This document shows positions 7,929 to 16,909 of a stretch of 64,000 bases of DNA, in pieces; position 1 is the stretch's first letter; every line of letters starts with the position of its first letter. The stretch is from assembly GCA_029785615.1 (NCBI GenBank), contig JAFLZH010000001.1:250629-314628 (forward strand). The letters run 5' to 3'. Below the pieces are notes generated by a model. It was not told the DNA's origin, ran no database searches, and worked only from the letters and a program-made list of their open reading frames with translations. The translations under genes were made by a program, and so were the position numbers. This DNA comes from Nitrososphaerota archaeon. Lineage in GTDB: Archaea; Thermoproteota; Nitrososphaeria; Nitrososphaerales; Gagatemarchaeaceae.

Positions 7929-9398
7929 TCAGTCCCCCCTGTGCAGCAGCTCCTTCACCCGCTGCTTGTAGGGCTCCTTGTCGTACCACGAGTAGTAGGC
8001 GCTCGCCATCCTGACAGGGTCGCCGAAGAAGAACCTCTCGTAGAGGTCCTGCCTCCCCCCGAATGAGCTCCCAGAAGCGTCCCAGGCCATCTTGAAGAGC
8101 CGGACCCTCTCCTCTCCGTCCGCCATCTTCGCCTGGAAGTACCTGTCGAGGTCCGGCCTCGCCCCGGATCCCAGTATCCCCTCCGGAGGGATGGCCATGA
8201 GCCCGCTGGCCCCCGTCTGTTTGATCACGGCCGCGAAGTCAGGGGCGAGCCTGGGCCAGATGTTCCGCGCGGAGTTGAGCGGGGCGTAGTCCGGGGTCAT
8301 CAGCCCCCATTGGTTCGTCTTCGCCCCCGCCTCGCTCGACCTGAGGAACGCCTTCATGGTCTCCGCGCTCAAGAGGACGTTGGTGATCCGCTCCTGCACC
8401 TGGGGGAAGGCGTCCGCACCGATGGTCTCAGCGACCATGGTCATCAGCCCGGCCATGAACTCCGCCTTGGCCGCCTCCCTCACCGTCGCCTGATGCGCCA
8501 TGAAGACGATGGCTCCGGTCGCGTCGTTCACCCTGTTGGCCCTGTCCGGGTCCTCGAGTATGAACACCCTGTCCCAGGGGACCACGACGTCGTCGAAGAC
8601 CACCACGGCGTCCTGCTCGTCAAACCTCGAGGCCAGGGGGTGGTCGAAGGTGGACTCCCCCTCGGAGAAAGACTCCCTGCAGATGAACTTCAGCCCCCTG
8701 GCGCTCACGGGGACCGCGAAGGCGATGGAGTACGGCACGTCGTCCTGCCCCGACCTAATCACGGTAGAGGGGAACACCATGATCTCGTCCGCAATCGGGA
8801 GCGTTGCCAGCATCCTCGCGCCCCTGATCACTACCCCATCGGGCGTCTTGTCCGCTACCCGGGCCGCTATGAATGGGTCAGCCTGCTTGGACGGTCCGAC
8901 CCCCCTGTTGGTCTGCGGGTTGATCAGCGTGTGAGTCAGTATGAGGTCATTCTCGCGCACGTACTCGTAGTACTTCGAGACGTTAGAGGCGAAGTCCCGC
9001 TCCCCCTTCCCGAAGAACTCCTTGGCAGCCGCCATGGCCATGATCGAGCTGTTGAGGTAGTCCGCGGTCCTCCCCATCATCCCTCCAGAAAAGTCAGCCC
9101 AGGCCTTCATCATGGCCGTCCGCTTAGCCAGGTCTTCCCTGGTGCGCGGCTGCAGGAAGCTCGTCCCGACTGGATCGTGGGTCGTCGGGGACTCGTAGGT
9201 CATGACGTCCGTCAGCTCGGGCTTCAGCTGCATGTCGTAGAGGGCCGCGATCGATTTCGCGACTCCACCGAAGGCCGGGTGCTGGGAGACGGACCCGGTG
9301 ATTTTCTCGTCGCCGTACCAGATCTCGCGGGGGGTTGAATCGAGCCTCTGAAGGAACTCCCTGCCGCTCTTGGCTCCCATCAGCGCCTCGGTCCGCAT
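7929..9398 (-). CDS. hpaB: 4-hydroxyphenylacetate 3-monooxygenase, oxygenase subunit
   Basis: A 489-aa FADH2-dependent aromatic hydroxylase of the HpaB/4-hydroxybutyryl-CoA dehydratase superfamily. The full length, the YVRENDLILTHTLINPQ region and the NPQTNRG flavin region are typical. It lacks an obvious [4Fe-4S] cysteine set, so a hydroxylase is favoured over the dehydratase. Downstream it is followed by the ring-cleavage dioxygenase, and the reductase partner is nearby, as expected for 4-hydroxyphenylacetate to homoprotocatechuate. ATG 9398; the promoter box is weak (about 9420-9427). Confidence 0.9.
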   Translation of the reverse strand: MRTEALMGAKSGREFLQRLDSTPREIWYGDEKITGSVSQHPAFGGVAKSIAALYDMQLKPELTDVMTYESPTTHDPVGTSFLQPRTREDLAKRTAMMKAWADFSGGMMGRTADYLNSSIMAMAAAKEFFGKGERDFASNVSKYYEYVRENDLILTHTLINPQTNRGVGPSKQADPFIAARVADKTPDGVVIRGARMLATLPIADEIMVFPSTVIRSGQDDVPYSIAFAVPVSARGLKFICRESFSEGESTFDHPLASRFDEQDAVVVFDDVVVPWDRVFILEDPDRANRVNDATGAIVFMAHQATVREAAKAEFMAGLMTMVAETIGADAFPQVQERITNVLLSAETMKAFLRSSEAGAKTNQWGLMTPDYAPLNSARNIWPRLAPDFAAVIKQTGASGLMAIPPEGILGSGARPDLDRYFQAKMADGEERVRLFKMAWDASGSSFGGRQDLYERFFFGDPVRMASAYYSWYDKEPYKQRVKELLHRGD

Positions 9399-9481
9399 CA
9401 GGAAACAATCTAATTGAACCTTTACGGGCGCCGCCTGGAACCCTTAAGCCCGGATGGCCGGGGCGGCATCGAGAGCCGCGA

Positions 9482-10723
9482 TTGTCGAACCTCCCTCCGC
9501 CGTCGGCCCCCGGGGGCCGAGCCGCCAGCGGCAGCCGCTCGCTCCTCATCCTCTCGCTCTATCAGATGCTCTCCAACAACCGCTCCAGCCTCTTCACCGT
9601 CTATTTCGTACTCTATGTGGTCCAGAAGGACGGGGTCTCGGTAGCCGCCGGGCTGGCGGCCTTCTCCGCTGCCTACGTTGCGTCCAGCCTGGTGGGACCG
9701 TTCGCCGGGCGGCTTTCCGACCGGCTGGGGCGGAGGCGCCTCCTCCTCATCGCCGCCGAGGCGCTCTCCCTCCCGTTCTTCGTCGCGATTCCGTTCATGG
9801 GGGGCTTCATCGCGATCAGCGTCTTCTTCCTGCTGGCCGAGACCATCCTTTCCTTCGGGTCTACTGCGCTCCAGGCATACGTGGCGGACGTCACCTCGTC
9901 CAAGGAGCGAGGCAGGGGCTACGGTTTCATCAGCCAGGTAGGCGCGGTCGGTTCAATCATAGGGGTGGTAGCGGCGGGGGTGGTTTCCGAAGCGTTCAGC
10001 ATCGACGCGATATTCTACCTCGTGGGGATCTTCATGGCGGCCGACCTCCTCCTGTTGGTCTTCGCCCTTCCGGAGAGCCGCATCACGCCTTCGAGAACCC
10101 GCAGGCCCCTCCGGGAGATGAAGGGGGTCTTGGTGTTCTCGTTCGCCACGTCGATCAGGACCCTGGGGACCGGGGCGGTCACCGCGTTCATCGGGACCTA
10201 CGCCTACTTCCTCGGGGCGAACGACTTCGAGGTGAGCCTGGTGGCCGTCGCCGGCTTGGCGACCACCGCCCTGCTGGCTACCAGGCTCGGGAGCAAGGTC
10301 GACGCTCTCGGCGAGATACGCGGCTACCTGTATGGGACTATGACCGTGGGCGGGTCGCTGCTGATCTTCGTCCTGGCCGGGGCATGGCCTGAGCTTATCC
10401 CAGCGAGGATAATCTACGCAGCGGGGTTCGGGCTGCTCAGCCCGGCAATGCTGAGCTGGGTGAGCAAGATCGCCCCCGAAGGGCGGACGGCCGAGTACCT
10501 CGGCGTCTTCTCGCTGGTCAACTCCACCCTCTGGAGCTTCGGCCCCCTCCCGGGGGGTCTGATCCAGGGTCTGCTCGGGAACGTCGGGCTGTTCGCCTTC
10601 GCCATAGTGGCGACGGCCGGATCCGTGGTCGCGGTGTACGCGCTGTACTGGAAGCCTACGACGGCCGCCGGTGCCGCCTCAGGCCCCGTGAGCCCGGGCG
10701 ACGGGGTTGTTGAGGGCGCCTAG
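9482..10723 (+). CDS. MFS transporter
   Basis: About 413 aa with 12 predicted membrane segments and the MFS signature GRLSDRLGRRRLL between TM2 and TM3. It is divergent from hpaB and may import an aromatic acid, but this is inference from position. The open frame starts at 9335 inside hpaB; TTG 9482 just precedes TM1. The 3' end overlaps the convergent FAH-family gene by 45 bp. Confidence 0.88.
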   Translation: MSNLPPPSAPGGRAASGSRSLLILSLYQMLSNNRSSLFTVYFVLYVVQKDGVSVAAGLAAFSAAYVASSLVGPFAGRLSDRLGRRRLLLIAAEALSLPFFVAIPFMGGFIAISVFFLLAETILSFGSTALQAYVADVTSSKERGRGYGFISQVGAVGSIIGVVAAGVVSEAFSIDAIFYLVGIFMAADLLLLVFALPESRITPSRTRRPLREMKGVLVFSFATSIRTLGTGAVTAFIGTYAYFLGANDFEVSLVAVAGLATTALLATRLGSKVDALGEIRGYLYGTMTVGGSLLIFVLAGAWPELIPARIIYAAGFGLLSPAMLSWVSKIAPEGRTAEYLGVFSLVNSTLWSFGPLPGGLIQGLLGNVGLFAFAIVATAGSVVAVYALYWKPTTAAGAASGPVSPGDGVVEGA

Positions 10724-11587
10724 GTCCTCTATTTCGAGCTCGAGGATCCCTCCACGCTGGGGGAGGACGTACTCGGTGGGGTCCATGTCCCCCAACGCCT
10801 CCTTCGTCCATCCCACGCTTCCACAGGAAACCACGTCCCCCGGCTCGAGGGTGAGGAACTCCGAGAGGTATGACGCCAGCTTCGCAGGCCCGAAGATGTA
10901 CTCGGCTGTGGACCCTGCCTGCACGAGGTCCCCGTCGAGCTTCGTGGTCATCCGGTGAACCTTGGACACATCGAACTCGTCCGGGGTGACCACCCCTGGA
11001 CCCATAGGGCAGAAGGTGTCGTGGTTCTTCGACCTGAAGAGGGGTCCCCTCATGGTCTTCTTCGCTATCTTCCCCGTAGCCAGGTCTCGCCTGTAGGCCT
11101 CGTAGGAGTCGGCGCGTGAGTCCGCGGGGGCGGTCACGTCGTTCAGGATGGTGTAGCCGAAGATGGATGACGCCGCCTCGGCCTCCGTGGCGCCAGAGAT
11201 CCTCCTCCCGATTATCGCCGCGAGCTCGACCTCAGGCCTTATCCCCGTCGCCGGGGCCCTGATCGACGTCCCCGGTCCGACGACGGTGCTGGGCGCCTTC
11301 ATGTCGATTCTGGGCCTGTCGAGGGCGACGTCAGGCCCTCCGAGCATCCCCCTGGTGTTGACAATCGTCGCGAGTATCTTCCCCGGCCGGGGGATTGGGG
11401 CGTGCAGGATGACCTCCGTCAGGCCTAAACCGTCCTTGGACGTGGGTACTTCGCGCCATCGTCCCTCCTCTATCACCTGGGCCAGCGGCTTGTCCCCCTC
11501 GACCTCGAAGACCGTCTCGTCCACGACGACGCCCGCCCTGCGGCGCCTGCTCTCTTCCATCGGGAGGGTGAATGTGCAGAACCTCAC
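10679..11587 (-). CDS. fumarylacetoacetate hydrolase family protein (HpaG-like)
   Basis: A 302-aa FAH-fold enzyme. The metal-site acidic residues lie in GIRPEVELAAIIG and the later ILNDVTAPAD, and the C-terminal TLEPGDVVSCGSVGWTKE region is typical. The family includes the HpaG decarboxylase/isomerase of the homoprotocatechuate pathway, which fits the neighbours. Other acylpyruvate hydrolases are possible. The start is GTG 11587, 26-27 nt from the T-rich box at 11610-11617, which it shares symmetrically with the next gene. Confidence 0.87.
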   Translation of the reverse strand: MRFCTFTLPMEESRRRRAGVVVDETVFEVEGDKPLAQVIEEGRWREVPTSKDGLGLTEVILHAPIPRPGKILATIVNTRGMLGGPDVALDRPRIDMKAPSTVVGPGTSIRAPATGIRPEVELAAIIGRRISGATEAEAASSIFGYTILNDVTAPADSRADSYEAYRRDLATGKIAKKTMRGPLFRSKNHDTFCPMGPGVVTPDEFDVSKVHRMTTKLDGDLVQAGSTAEYIFGPAKLASYLSEFLTLEPGDVVSCGSVGWTKEALGDMDPTEYVLPQRGGILELEIEDLGALNNPVARAHGA

Positions 11588-11609
11588 GGGGGCCTCGCCT
11601 CAGCCAACC

Positions 11610-11617
11610 TTTTTTAC
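11610..11617. promoter_or_regulatory. symmetrically placed divergent promoter
   Basis: TTTTTTAC, read as GTAAAAAA on the minus strand. Its centre is 26.5 nt from the TTG at 11640 on one side and 26.5 nt from the GTG at 11587 on the other, so a single box may drive both leaderless genes. Confidence 0.55.
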
Positions 11618-11639
11618 CTTTGACCGCCCCAGAACCGCA

Positions 11640-12386
11640 TTGCTCGACCACCCGCTCGTCCCGGGCCCCACGTCGGCAGTAGAGGTGGGTCCATGGCATT
11701 ATGGCGCAGACTACATCGCGGTCTACTTCAGGGGGGAGAGGGCCGCCCTGGCCGGCCTCGTCCCCAAGCCCTTCGAGGTCGCAGATGGGCTCTGCCTGGG
11801 TTACGTCTGCGAGATAGTCTCCGTCGCCGAGTCAGGGCTGGAAATGGCGACGGACCGGCCCGACAGGACGATCTACCACGAGGCGGCCCTGGGGGTGAAG
11901 TGCGCCTACAAGGGAAGGCCCGGGACCTTCTTCCCAGTGATGTGGGTCACCACCGAATGGTCGCTCCTCCGGGGCCTGCTCAACGGATACCAGAAGCGAC
12001 TGGCCGACCGCATATCTATGACGAAGCTCCACCCGCTCAACCCTGGGATGAAGCCCGTCGCGCCGGGGACCAGGTTCGGCGGCTTCTGCGTCAAGGGGCC
12101 CGACCAGACGCTGTCTCTGCGTGTGGCCGTGGAGAGGGAGGGCGGTCCCGACGACCTCCCCAAGTTCGGCTCTACCTTCGGCATGAGGAGGTTCCCCAAG
12201 ACCGACGGGAGCCAGGGGAGCGTGGATGAGCCCGTTGAGGTGGCGAAGGCCAACTCGACGCTGTCCGACGTCTGGGTCGGGACGGGGTCCCTTGCAACCA
12301 CCCTGGACGTGGGGAGGGTGGAGGCGATCTCGGGGGCGGTCTACAGGAGCGGCTTCACCATACTCGGCTCCAAAGCCCTGAAGTGA
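11640..12386 (+). CDS. acetoacetate decarboxylase family protein
   Basis: About 248 aa resembling the ADC fold: VYFRGERAALAGLVPKPFEV near the N-terminus, EAALGVKCAYKGRPGTFFP, and GYQKRLADRISMTKLHP, where the lysine may be the Schiff-base residue. Substrate unknown; ADC relatives also act as aldolase-dehydratases on oxo acids. The frame is open upstream into the FAH gene, but TTG 11640 sits 26-27 nt from the promoter box. It shares a promoter region with a ring-cleavage-pathway gene. Confidence 0.8.
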   Translation: MLDHPLVPGPTSAVEVGPWHYGADYIAVYFRGERAALAGLVPKPFEVADGLCLGYVCEIVSVAESGLEMATDRPDRTIYHEAALGVKCAYKGRPGTFFPVMWVTTEWSLLRGLLNGYQKRLADRISMTKLHPLNPGMKPVAPGTRFGGFCVKGPDQTLSLRVAVEREGGPDDLPKFGSTFGMRRFPKTDGSQGSVDEPVEVAKANSTLSDVWVGTGSLATTLDVGRVEAISGAVYRSGFTILGSKALK

Positions 12387-12430
12387 GCGTCCCCTCGAAG
12401 CCGGGGCGCCGGTCTGGTCTGGACGCCAGC

Positions 12431-13912
12431 CTAGGTGTCTGCTCCAGCCCGCGCCACTTCGGTCCGCGCCTCCTTTCCCCTGAGCACCGAGAGCACCAGT
12501 GCCACTGCAAGGAGCGAGATGGACGCCAGCAGCGCAGAGTGCATCCCGTCGACGAAGGCCTGGGAAAGGCCGCCTGAGATCTGGGTGACCCCAAGGAAGA
12601 TCTCGAAGGCCAGCTGGCGCGGGATTGAGAGGGCGGCGATCAGGAGGGCGACGGCGAAGCTGCTCACCATCCCAACGTTGGAGAACGTCCTCAGCAGCCC
12701 AGACGCCATGCCGTAGGACCTCTGGGGGGCGCTGGCCATCACCGCGCTGCTGTTGGCGGGGAAGAACGCGCTCGAACCCGCCCCGTTGAGCACCGAGGCG
12801 AGCACCACCGTGTACAGGGGGGTCCCCAGCGCCAGGGTGGAATATGCGACGATCCCCAGCGACTGTAGCACGAGCCCGACAGAAGCTACCACCCTCGCCC
12901 CCAGCCTGTCGGACAACCTCCCCGCAAAGGGGGCCACGGTCCCTCCGAGGACGTATCCGGGGATGAGGTACAACGAAGCGTCCCAGGGGGAGAGCCCCCT
13001 CGGACCCTGCAGGTACATGATGACCAAGAAGAGCACCGCGAAGCTCGCCAGAGACTGGAAGAAGGCGGCGGACATGGACGCGGTGAGCACCCTCCTGCGG
13101 AGGAGAGAGAGGTCGAGCAGGGGGGACGAGCAGTGGCGCTCCCAGACGACGAAGCCAATCAGGAGAGGGACGGAGGCGGCCAGCTCCGCCTCGGAGGAGA
13201 TGGTGAGGCCCGAGCCTGTGACGTCGGTCAGAGCCGTGAGGAGGAAGAAGAGGCCGGAGCCGAAGAGGAGCATGCCAAGTACGTCTATGGTGCTCTTCAC
13301 CCTGGCCGTCTTGTCCCTCAGCACCAGGTAGCCGACCACCGTGGCGACCACTCCGATGGGGACGTTGATGAAGAAGATGTAGCGCCAGCTCAGGAACGTC
13401 ACGAACGCTCCCCCCACCAGGATCCCGAGTATCGCGCCCGCTGACCAGCCGAATCCTGTGATCCCGAACGCTCTCCCCCTTCGGTGCGCGGGGAATGTGT
13501 CAGCGATTATCGCTCCGCTGTTCGATGAGATGAGCGCTCCCCCCAGCCCCTGCACGACCCTGAACCCAATGATCTCGGGCCCGGTGGCTGAAAGGCCGCA
13601 AAGGAGGGACCCGGCGGTGAAGACTCCGAAGCCAAGGTTGTACATCCTCACCCTGCCAAAGATGTCGCCCAACTTCCCCACCTGGGTGCCCAAGATCGTT
13701 ATGATGAGCAGGTACGCCATGATGACCCATATCATGCTCAACACGTTGGAGCTCAGGTCCCTCATCATGACAGGCAGGCCCAGGACCACCGCGGTGGTGT
13801 CGACCGCGCTCATCAGGACGCCCATCATCACGATGATGATCGCGACCCGCTCGTAGCTCCCGCTCCCTCCGCCAGGGGGCGTTTCTTCGGGAGCCGTCCG
13901 GGCTGCAGACAT
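12431..13912 (-). CDS. MFS transporter, DHA2 (EmrB/QacA) family
   Basis: A 493-aa, about 14-TM drug:H+ antiporter-type protein. It has GKLGDIFGRVRMYNLGFG as the loop 2-3 motif and GLGGALISSNSGAIIADTFP as the antiporter motif C region. It is likely an exporter; the substrate is unknown. ATG 13912 lies 29 nt from a CCTTACAT box. It is convergent with the ADC-family gene (44-bp gap). Confidence 0.9.
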   Translation of the reverse strand: MSAARTAPEETPPGGGSGSYERVAIIIVMMGVLMSAVDTTAVVLGLPVMMRDLSSNVLSMIWVIMAYLLIITILGTQVGKLGDIFGRVRMYNLGFGVFTAGSLLCGLSATGPEIIGFRVVQGLGGALISSNSGAIIADTFPAHRRGRAFGITGFGWSAGAILGILVGGAFVTFLSWRYIFFINVPIGVVATVVGYLVLRDKTARVKSTIDVLGMLLFGSGLFFLLTALTDVTGSGLTISSEAELAASVPLLIGFVVWERHCSSPLLDLSLLRRRVLTASMSAAFFQSLASFAVLFLVIMYLQGPRGLSPWDASLYLIPGYVLGGTVAPFAGRLSDRLGARVVASVGLVLQSLGIVAYSTLALGTPLYTVVLASVLNGAGSSAFFPANSSAVMASAPQRSYGMASGLLRTFSNVGMVSSFAVALLIAALSIPRQLAFEIFLGVTQISGGLSQAFVDGMHSALLASISLLAVALVLSVLRGKEARTEVARAGADT

Positions 13913-13992
13913 CCAAGTTCGACCGTTCTCGCCGCCATGTAAGGGTTGGGCCCCAGGGTTGGGTCCCGCTGTGCCCTCGTGGCCCTGATCCG

Positions 13993-15117
13993 TCAGCCTG
14001 TTTTCTTGAAGTGAACCCCGCGCCTGGCTAGCTGTGAGAGGAGCTCTTCGACCATCCTCCCAGTCACCGCCTTCTCGGGCGGAATCACGCCTGTCCCTTT
14101 CACCTCGCCCCTCCCCAGCATCTGGGTGACAATGGATCCGGTGTAACCCGTGGTCTTCCCCATCGATGTGACCCCCATCTCTTCGTCGTACCTGTCTATC
14201 ATGTCGTAGACCACCTCCCCTTTCGTACCCTTCGCGATCACTCGCATCACCGTGATGTCCCTTGGGTCCCCCTCGGCGAGCTTCCTCCCCAGGACCTCCC
14301 AGGACACTTCCAGCGGCGAGACGTCAGCCCCGCCGGCCCTCACCTTGTCGCGCGAGAAGTACCCTGACTCCATGAGCAGGTTCATCTTCTCTGCGTGCCC
14401 CGGCCACCTCAGGGTTATCTCGTCCAGGACCCGCATCCCCTTCATGGTGTAGACGAGGCTCGCCAGGCCGTCGGTGCAGAACCCCTCAAGCCTCCCTATC
14501 GGGGGCGGGAAGTCGTACGCCTCGACGGTCGAGAACGGCATCACCTTCACCATAATCCCATCCCTCACCACCCTCGCCTGGTCTGTGTACTCCCTGAGCA
14601 GCCCCACGATGGAGAAGACGAGCTTGTACCCGAAGGGAGGCCTGGGTTCCTGCGGGATCCCCCCGACCAGTATATGCCCTTCGTCACCGCCGCCTAACTC
14701 TTCCAGTCCCTTGGCCAGAAGTATCCCGCCGAGCCCGGGCGCCACTCCGCATCCAGGGACCAGTGTAGCCCCCGACCTGCGCGCCGCGTCGTCCAGCTCC
14801 ATCTGCTCGTCCTCGAAGGCGATGTTCACCATCTTCGACCCCGCCTCAACAGCCGCGAGGTCAGACTGGTGTACCACCCCATGGGGGAGGGCCGAAGCGG
14901 CGACGTCGAAGCGCTTCAGGAACGACACCACCTTGTCCCGCCGCATTATGTCGAGGACCTCGACCGAGAGCTTCTTCCCCGGGGCCCGCCTCCTGAGGGC
15001 CTCCAGCTTCGCCTGGTCGATGTCAGCCACGACCACCTCGTCCACCCCCTCCGAGTTCGCGAGGTCCCAGCCGATCACCGAACCCATCAGCCCCGACCCG
15101 AGCACGGCTGCCTTCAT
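13993..15117 (-). CDS. saccharopine dehydrogenase family protein
   Basis: A 374-aa oxidoreductase with an N-terminal NAD(P) Rossmann motif (VLGSGLMGSVIGWDL) followed by a saccharopine-dehydrogenase C domain (PGCGVAPGLGGILLAKGLEE). It resembles lysine 6-dehydrogenase and saccharopine reductases; the exact substrate is not determinable. ATG 15117 is 27 nt from an AATAA box (about 15141-15146). Confidence 0.85.
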   Translation of the reverse strand: MKAAVLGSGLMGSVIGWDLANSEGVDEVVVADIDQAKLEALRRRAPGKKLSVEVLDIMRRDKVVSFLKRFDVAASALPHGVVHQSDLAAVEAGSKMVNIAFEDEQMELDDAARRSGATLVPGCGVAPGLGGILLAKGLEELGGGDEGHILVGGIPQEPRPPFGYKLVFSIVGLLREYTDQARVVRDGIMVKVMPFSTVEAYDFPPPIGRLEGFCTDGLASLVYTMKGMRVLDEITLRWPGHAEKMNLLMESGYFSRDKVRAGGADVSPLEVSWEVLGRKLAEGDPRDITVMRVIAKGTKGEVVYDMIDRYDEEMGVTSMGKTTGYTGSIVTQMLGRGEVKGTGVIPPEKAVTGRMVEELLSQLARRGVHFKKTG

Positions 15118-15175
15118 GCCGCCTGGGCGGAAGCCGGGTCTTATTGAGGTGAACGTCCCAGCGGGAGGGAGAATG

Positions 15176-16534
15176 CTAGGCGGCGGAGAACTTCTCCATC
15201 GTCTCGGCGATCCAGAGCATCCCCTTCACGAGGTTCTCCAGTTTCAGGTTCTCGTTGGGGGCGTGTATCCCGCCGTCCTCGGCCGAGACCCCGATGTCCA
15301 CCGACGGCATGCCATACTTCCTGGTGAACAGATAGAGGGGCCCCGTGCCGGGCGAGCCCAGCTGGACTATGGGCTTCTTACCATAAACCTCCGCGGCAGC
15401 CGCTATCGCGGCCTGGGCGAAGGGGTGGCTGTGCGGGGTCCTCGCAGCGGGCTCCATGCTCTCGAGCTGGATCTCCACGTCAGCGAACCCGTTGTCGTCC
15501 AGGTGCTTCCTGAGCTTCTTGAACAGGTCCTCGGGGTCCTGCTCCGGGACCAGGCGGAAGTCCATCTTCACATGTATCTCCTTGGGGAGGACGGTCTTGG
15601 ACCCCGGCCCCGTGTACCCGGACCAGATTCCGGCGATGTTCCCCGTGGGCCTCTGGACCAGCGCCTTCTTCGCCTGCTCTTCGGTCATCCCGCCGACGAA
15701 GCCAGCGGCTCCGTAGCTCTTCTTGAGCCCGTCCCCGTCGAAGGGCATCTCCTGGAGGACCTGCAGCTCGTCCTCCGACAGGGTGGAGACGTTGTCGTAC
15801 CACCCGGGTACCATGATCCTTTCGTTGGCGTCCTTCAGCATGTTCAGGAGCCTCACCATCCTCCATGGCGCGCTGGGCAGGGCCGCCGCGAGGCTGCTGT
15901 GGGCGTCCTGCGAGAGGGACCTGATCACGAACTCCACGTAGATCATCCCCTTCACTCCGAGGGTGACCTTGGGGGTCCCACTGGTGTCTACCGTCCCGTA
16001 CTCCCAGATGACCCCGTCGGCTTTGAACAGGTCGCCGTACTTCTCTATGTATTCCGCGAGGTGGACGCTCCCCGTCTCCTCCTCCCCCTCGAAGAAGAAC
16101 TTCACGTTGCAGGGAGGCTCCCCCTGGGTCTCGACGTACGACTGCACGACCTTCAACCTCGCCACAAGCTCGCCCTTGTCGTCTGAGACCCCCCTCCCGT
16201 AGATCGCCCCGTCCCTGATCTCGGGCTTGAAAGGAGGGGACTTCCACAGCTCAAGAGGCTCCTCCGGCTGAACGTCGTAGTGGTTGTAGAACATGATGGT
16301 CTTGCCGGACTTCTTGGACTTCATCTCCCCGAAGACGAGCGGGGGCGCACCTTCTATCCTCAGTATCCTCGTCTGGGCCCCTATCTCCTTCAGCATCTTC
16401 TCGACGAGGGCCGCGCACTCCTCTATCCCTTCCCTCCTCGCCGAAACGCTCCTCTGCGAAGCGAGGCGGATGATCTCCTTCGCGAACTCGTCGACGTTCT
16501 CGGCGACGTACTTCTCGAACTTGTCGCTTACCAA
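15176..16534 (-). CDS. M20 family metallopeptidase (dipeptidase-like)
   Basis: About 452 aa. Zinc-site motifs are visible: NHYDVQPEEP (His and Asp ligands), GVSDDKGELVARL, and FEGEEETGS (general base Glu and ligand), as in CNDP/ArgE/DapE-type di-zinc hydrolases. It probably cleaves dipeptides or N-acyl amino acids. The frame is open to 16594; TTG 16534 is preferred because a TTTATC box lies at 16567-16572 and homologous sequence starts here. Confidence 0.88.
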   Translation of the reverse strand: MVSDKFEKYVAENVDEFAKEIIRLASQRSVSARREGIEECAALVEKMLKEIGAQTRILRIEGAPPLVFGEMKSKKSGKTIMFYNHYDVQPEEPLELWKSPPFKPEIRDGAIYGRGVSDDKGELVARLKVVQSYVETQGEPPCNVKFFFEGEEETGSVHLAEYIEKYGDLFKADGVIWEYGTVDTSGTPKVTLGVKGMIYVEFVIRSLSQDAHSSLAAALPSAPWRMVRLLNMLKDANERIMVPGWYDNVSTLSEDELQVLQEMPFDGDGLKKSYGAAGFVGGMTEEQAKKALVQRPTGNIAGIWSGYTGPGSKTVLPKEIHVKMDFRLVPEQDPEDLFKKLRKHLDDNGFADVEIQLESMEPAARTPHSHPFAQAAIAAAAEVYGKKPIVQLGSPGTGPLYLFTRKYGMPSVDIGVSAEDGGIHAPNENLKLENLVKGMLWIAETMEKFSAA

Positions 16535-16662
16535 GCGGGTCTCAGAAGAGGCGGCAGGCCTCGGGAGATAAACGTTCGACGGGGCCGTGAGCATCCACCG
16601 CCCCCAGCCTTCGCGCTCCCAGGCAGCTGGCCTGGCCGCACCCCCGCTGGACCACGGGCCGG

Positions 16663-16905
16663 TTACTCGGCTTTCCTGACGACGTGACTTGCGTAGCCGG
16701 CCTTGCGTATCTCTTCGGTGACCTTCTCCAGGTCTATCTTGGTGTCGTCATAGTCCACGTAGACCTGGTTCAGCATTATGCCGGCGCTCACAGACTCGAC
16801 CCCCTTGACCCTCTCGAGCCGCTTCTCGATGCCAAGGGCGCATGTGGTGCACGACATCCCGCGGACTGCGAAGACCGCCCGCTTCGTATTGGCCGAGGCG
16901 CGCAA
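16663..16905 (-). CDS. HMA-domain copper chaperone (CopZ-like)
   Basis: An 80-aa heavy-metal-associated domain. GMSCTTCA gives the CxxC copper site, followed by the conserved KGVESVSAG and KAGY positions. It starts (TTG) 4 nt after the copA stop and is therefore in the same operon. It would deliver Cu(I) to the CopA ATPase, whose own N-terminus has a YHS domain and no HMA domain. Confidence 0.9.
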   Translation of the reverse strand: MRASANTKRAVFAVRGMSCTTCALGIEKRLERVKGVESVSAGIMLNQVYVDYDDTKIDLEKVTEEIRKAGYASHVVRKAE

Positions 16906-16909
16906 CCCG

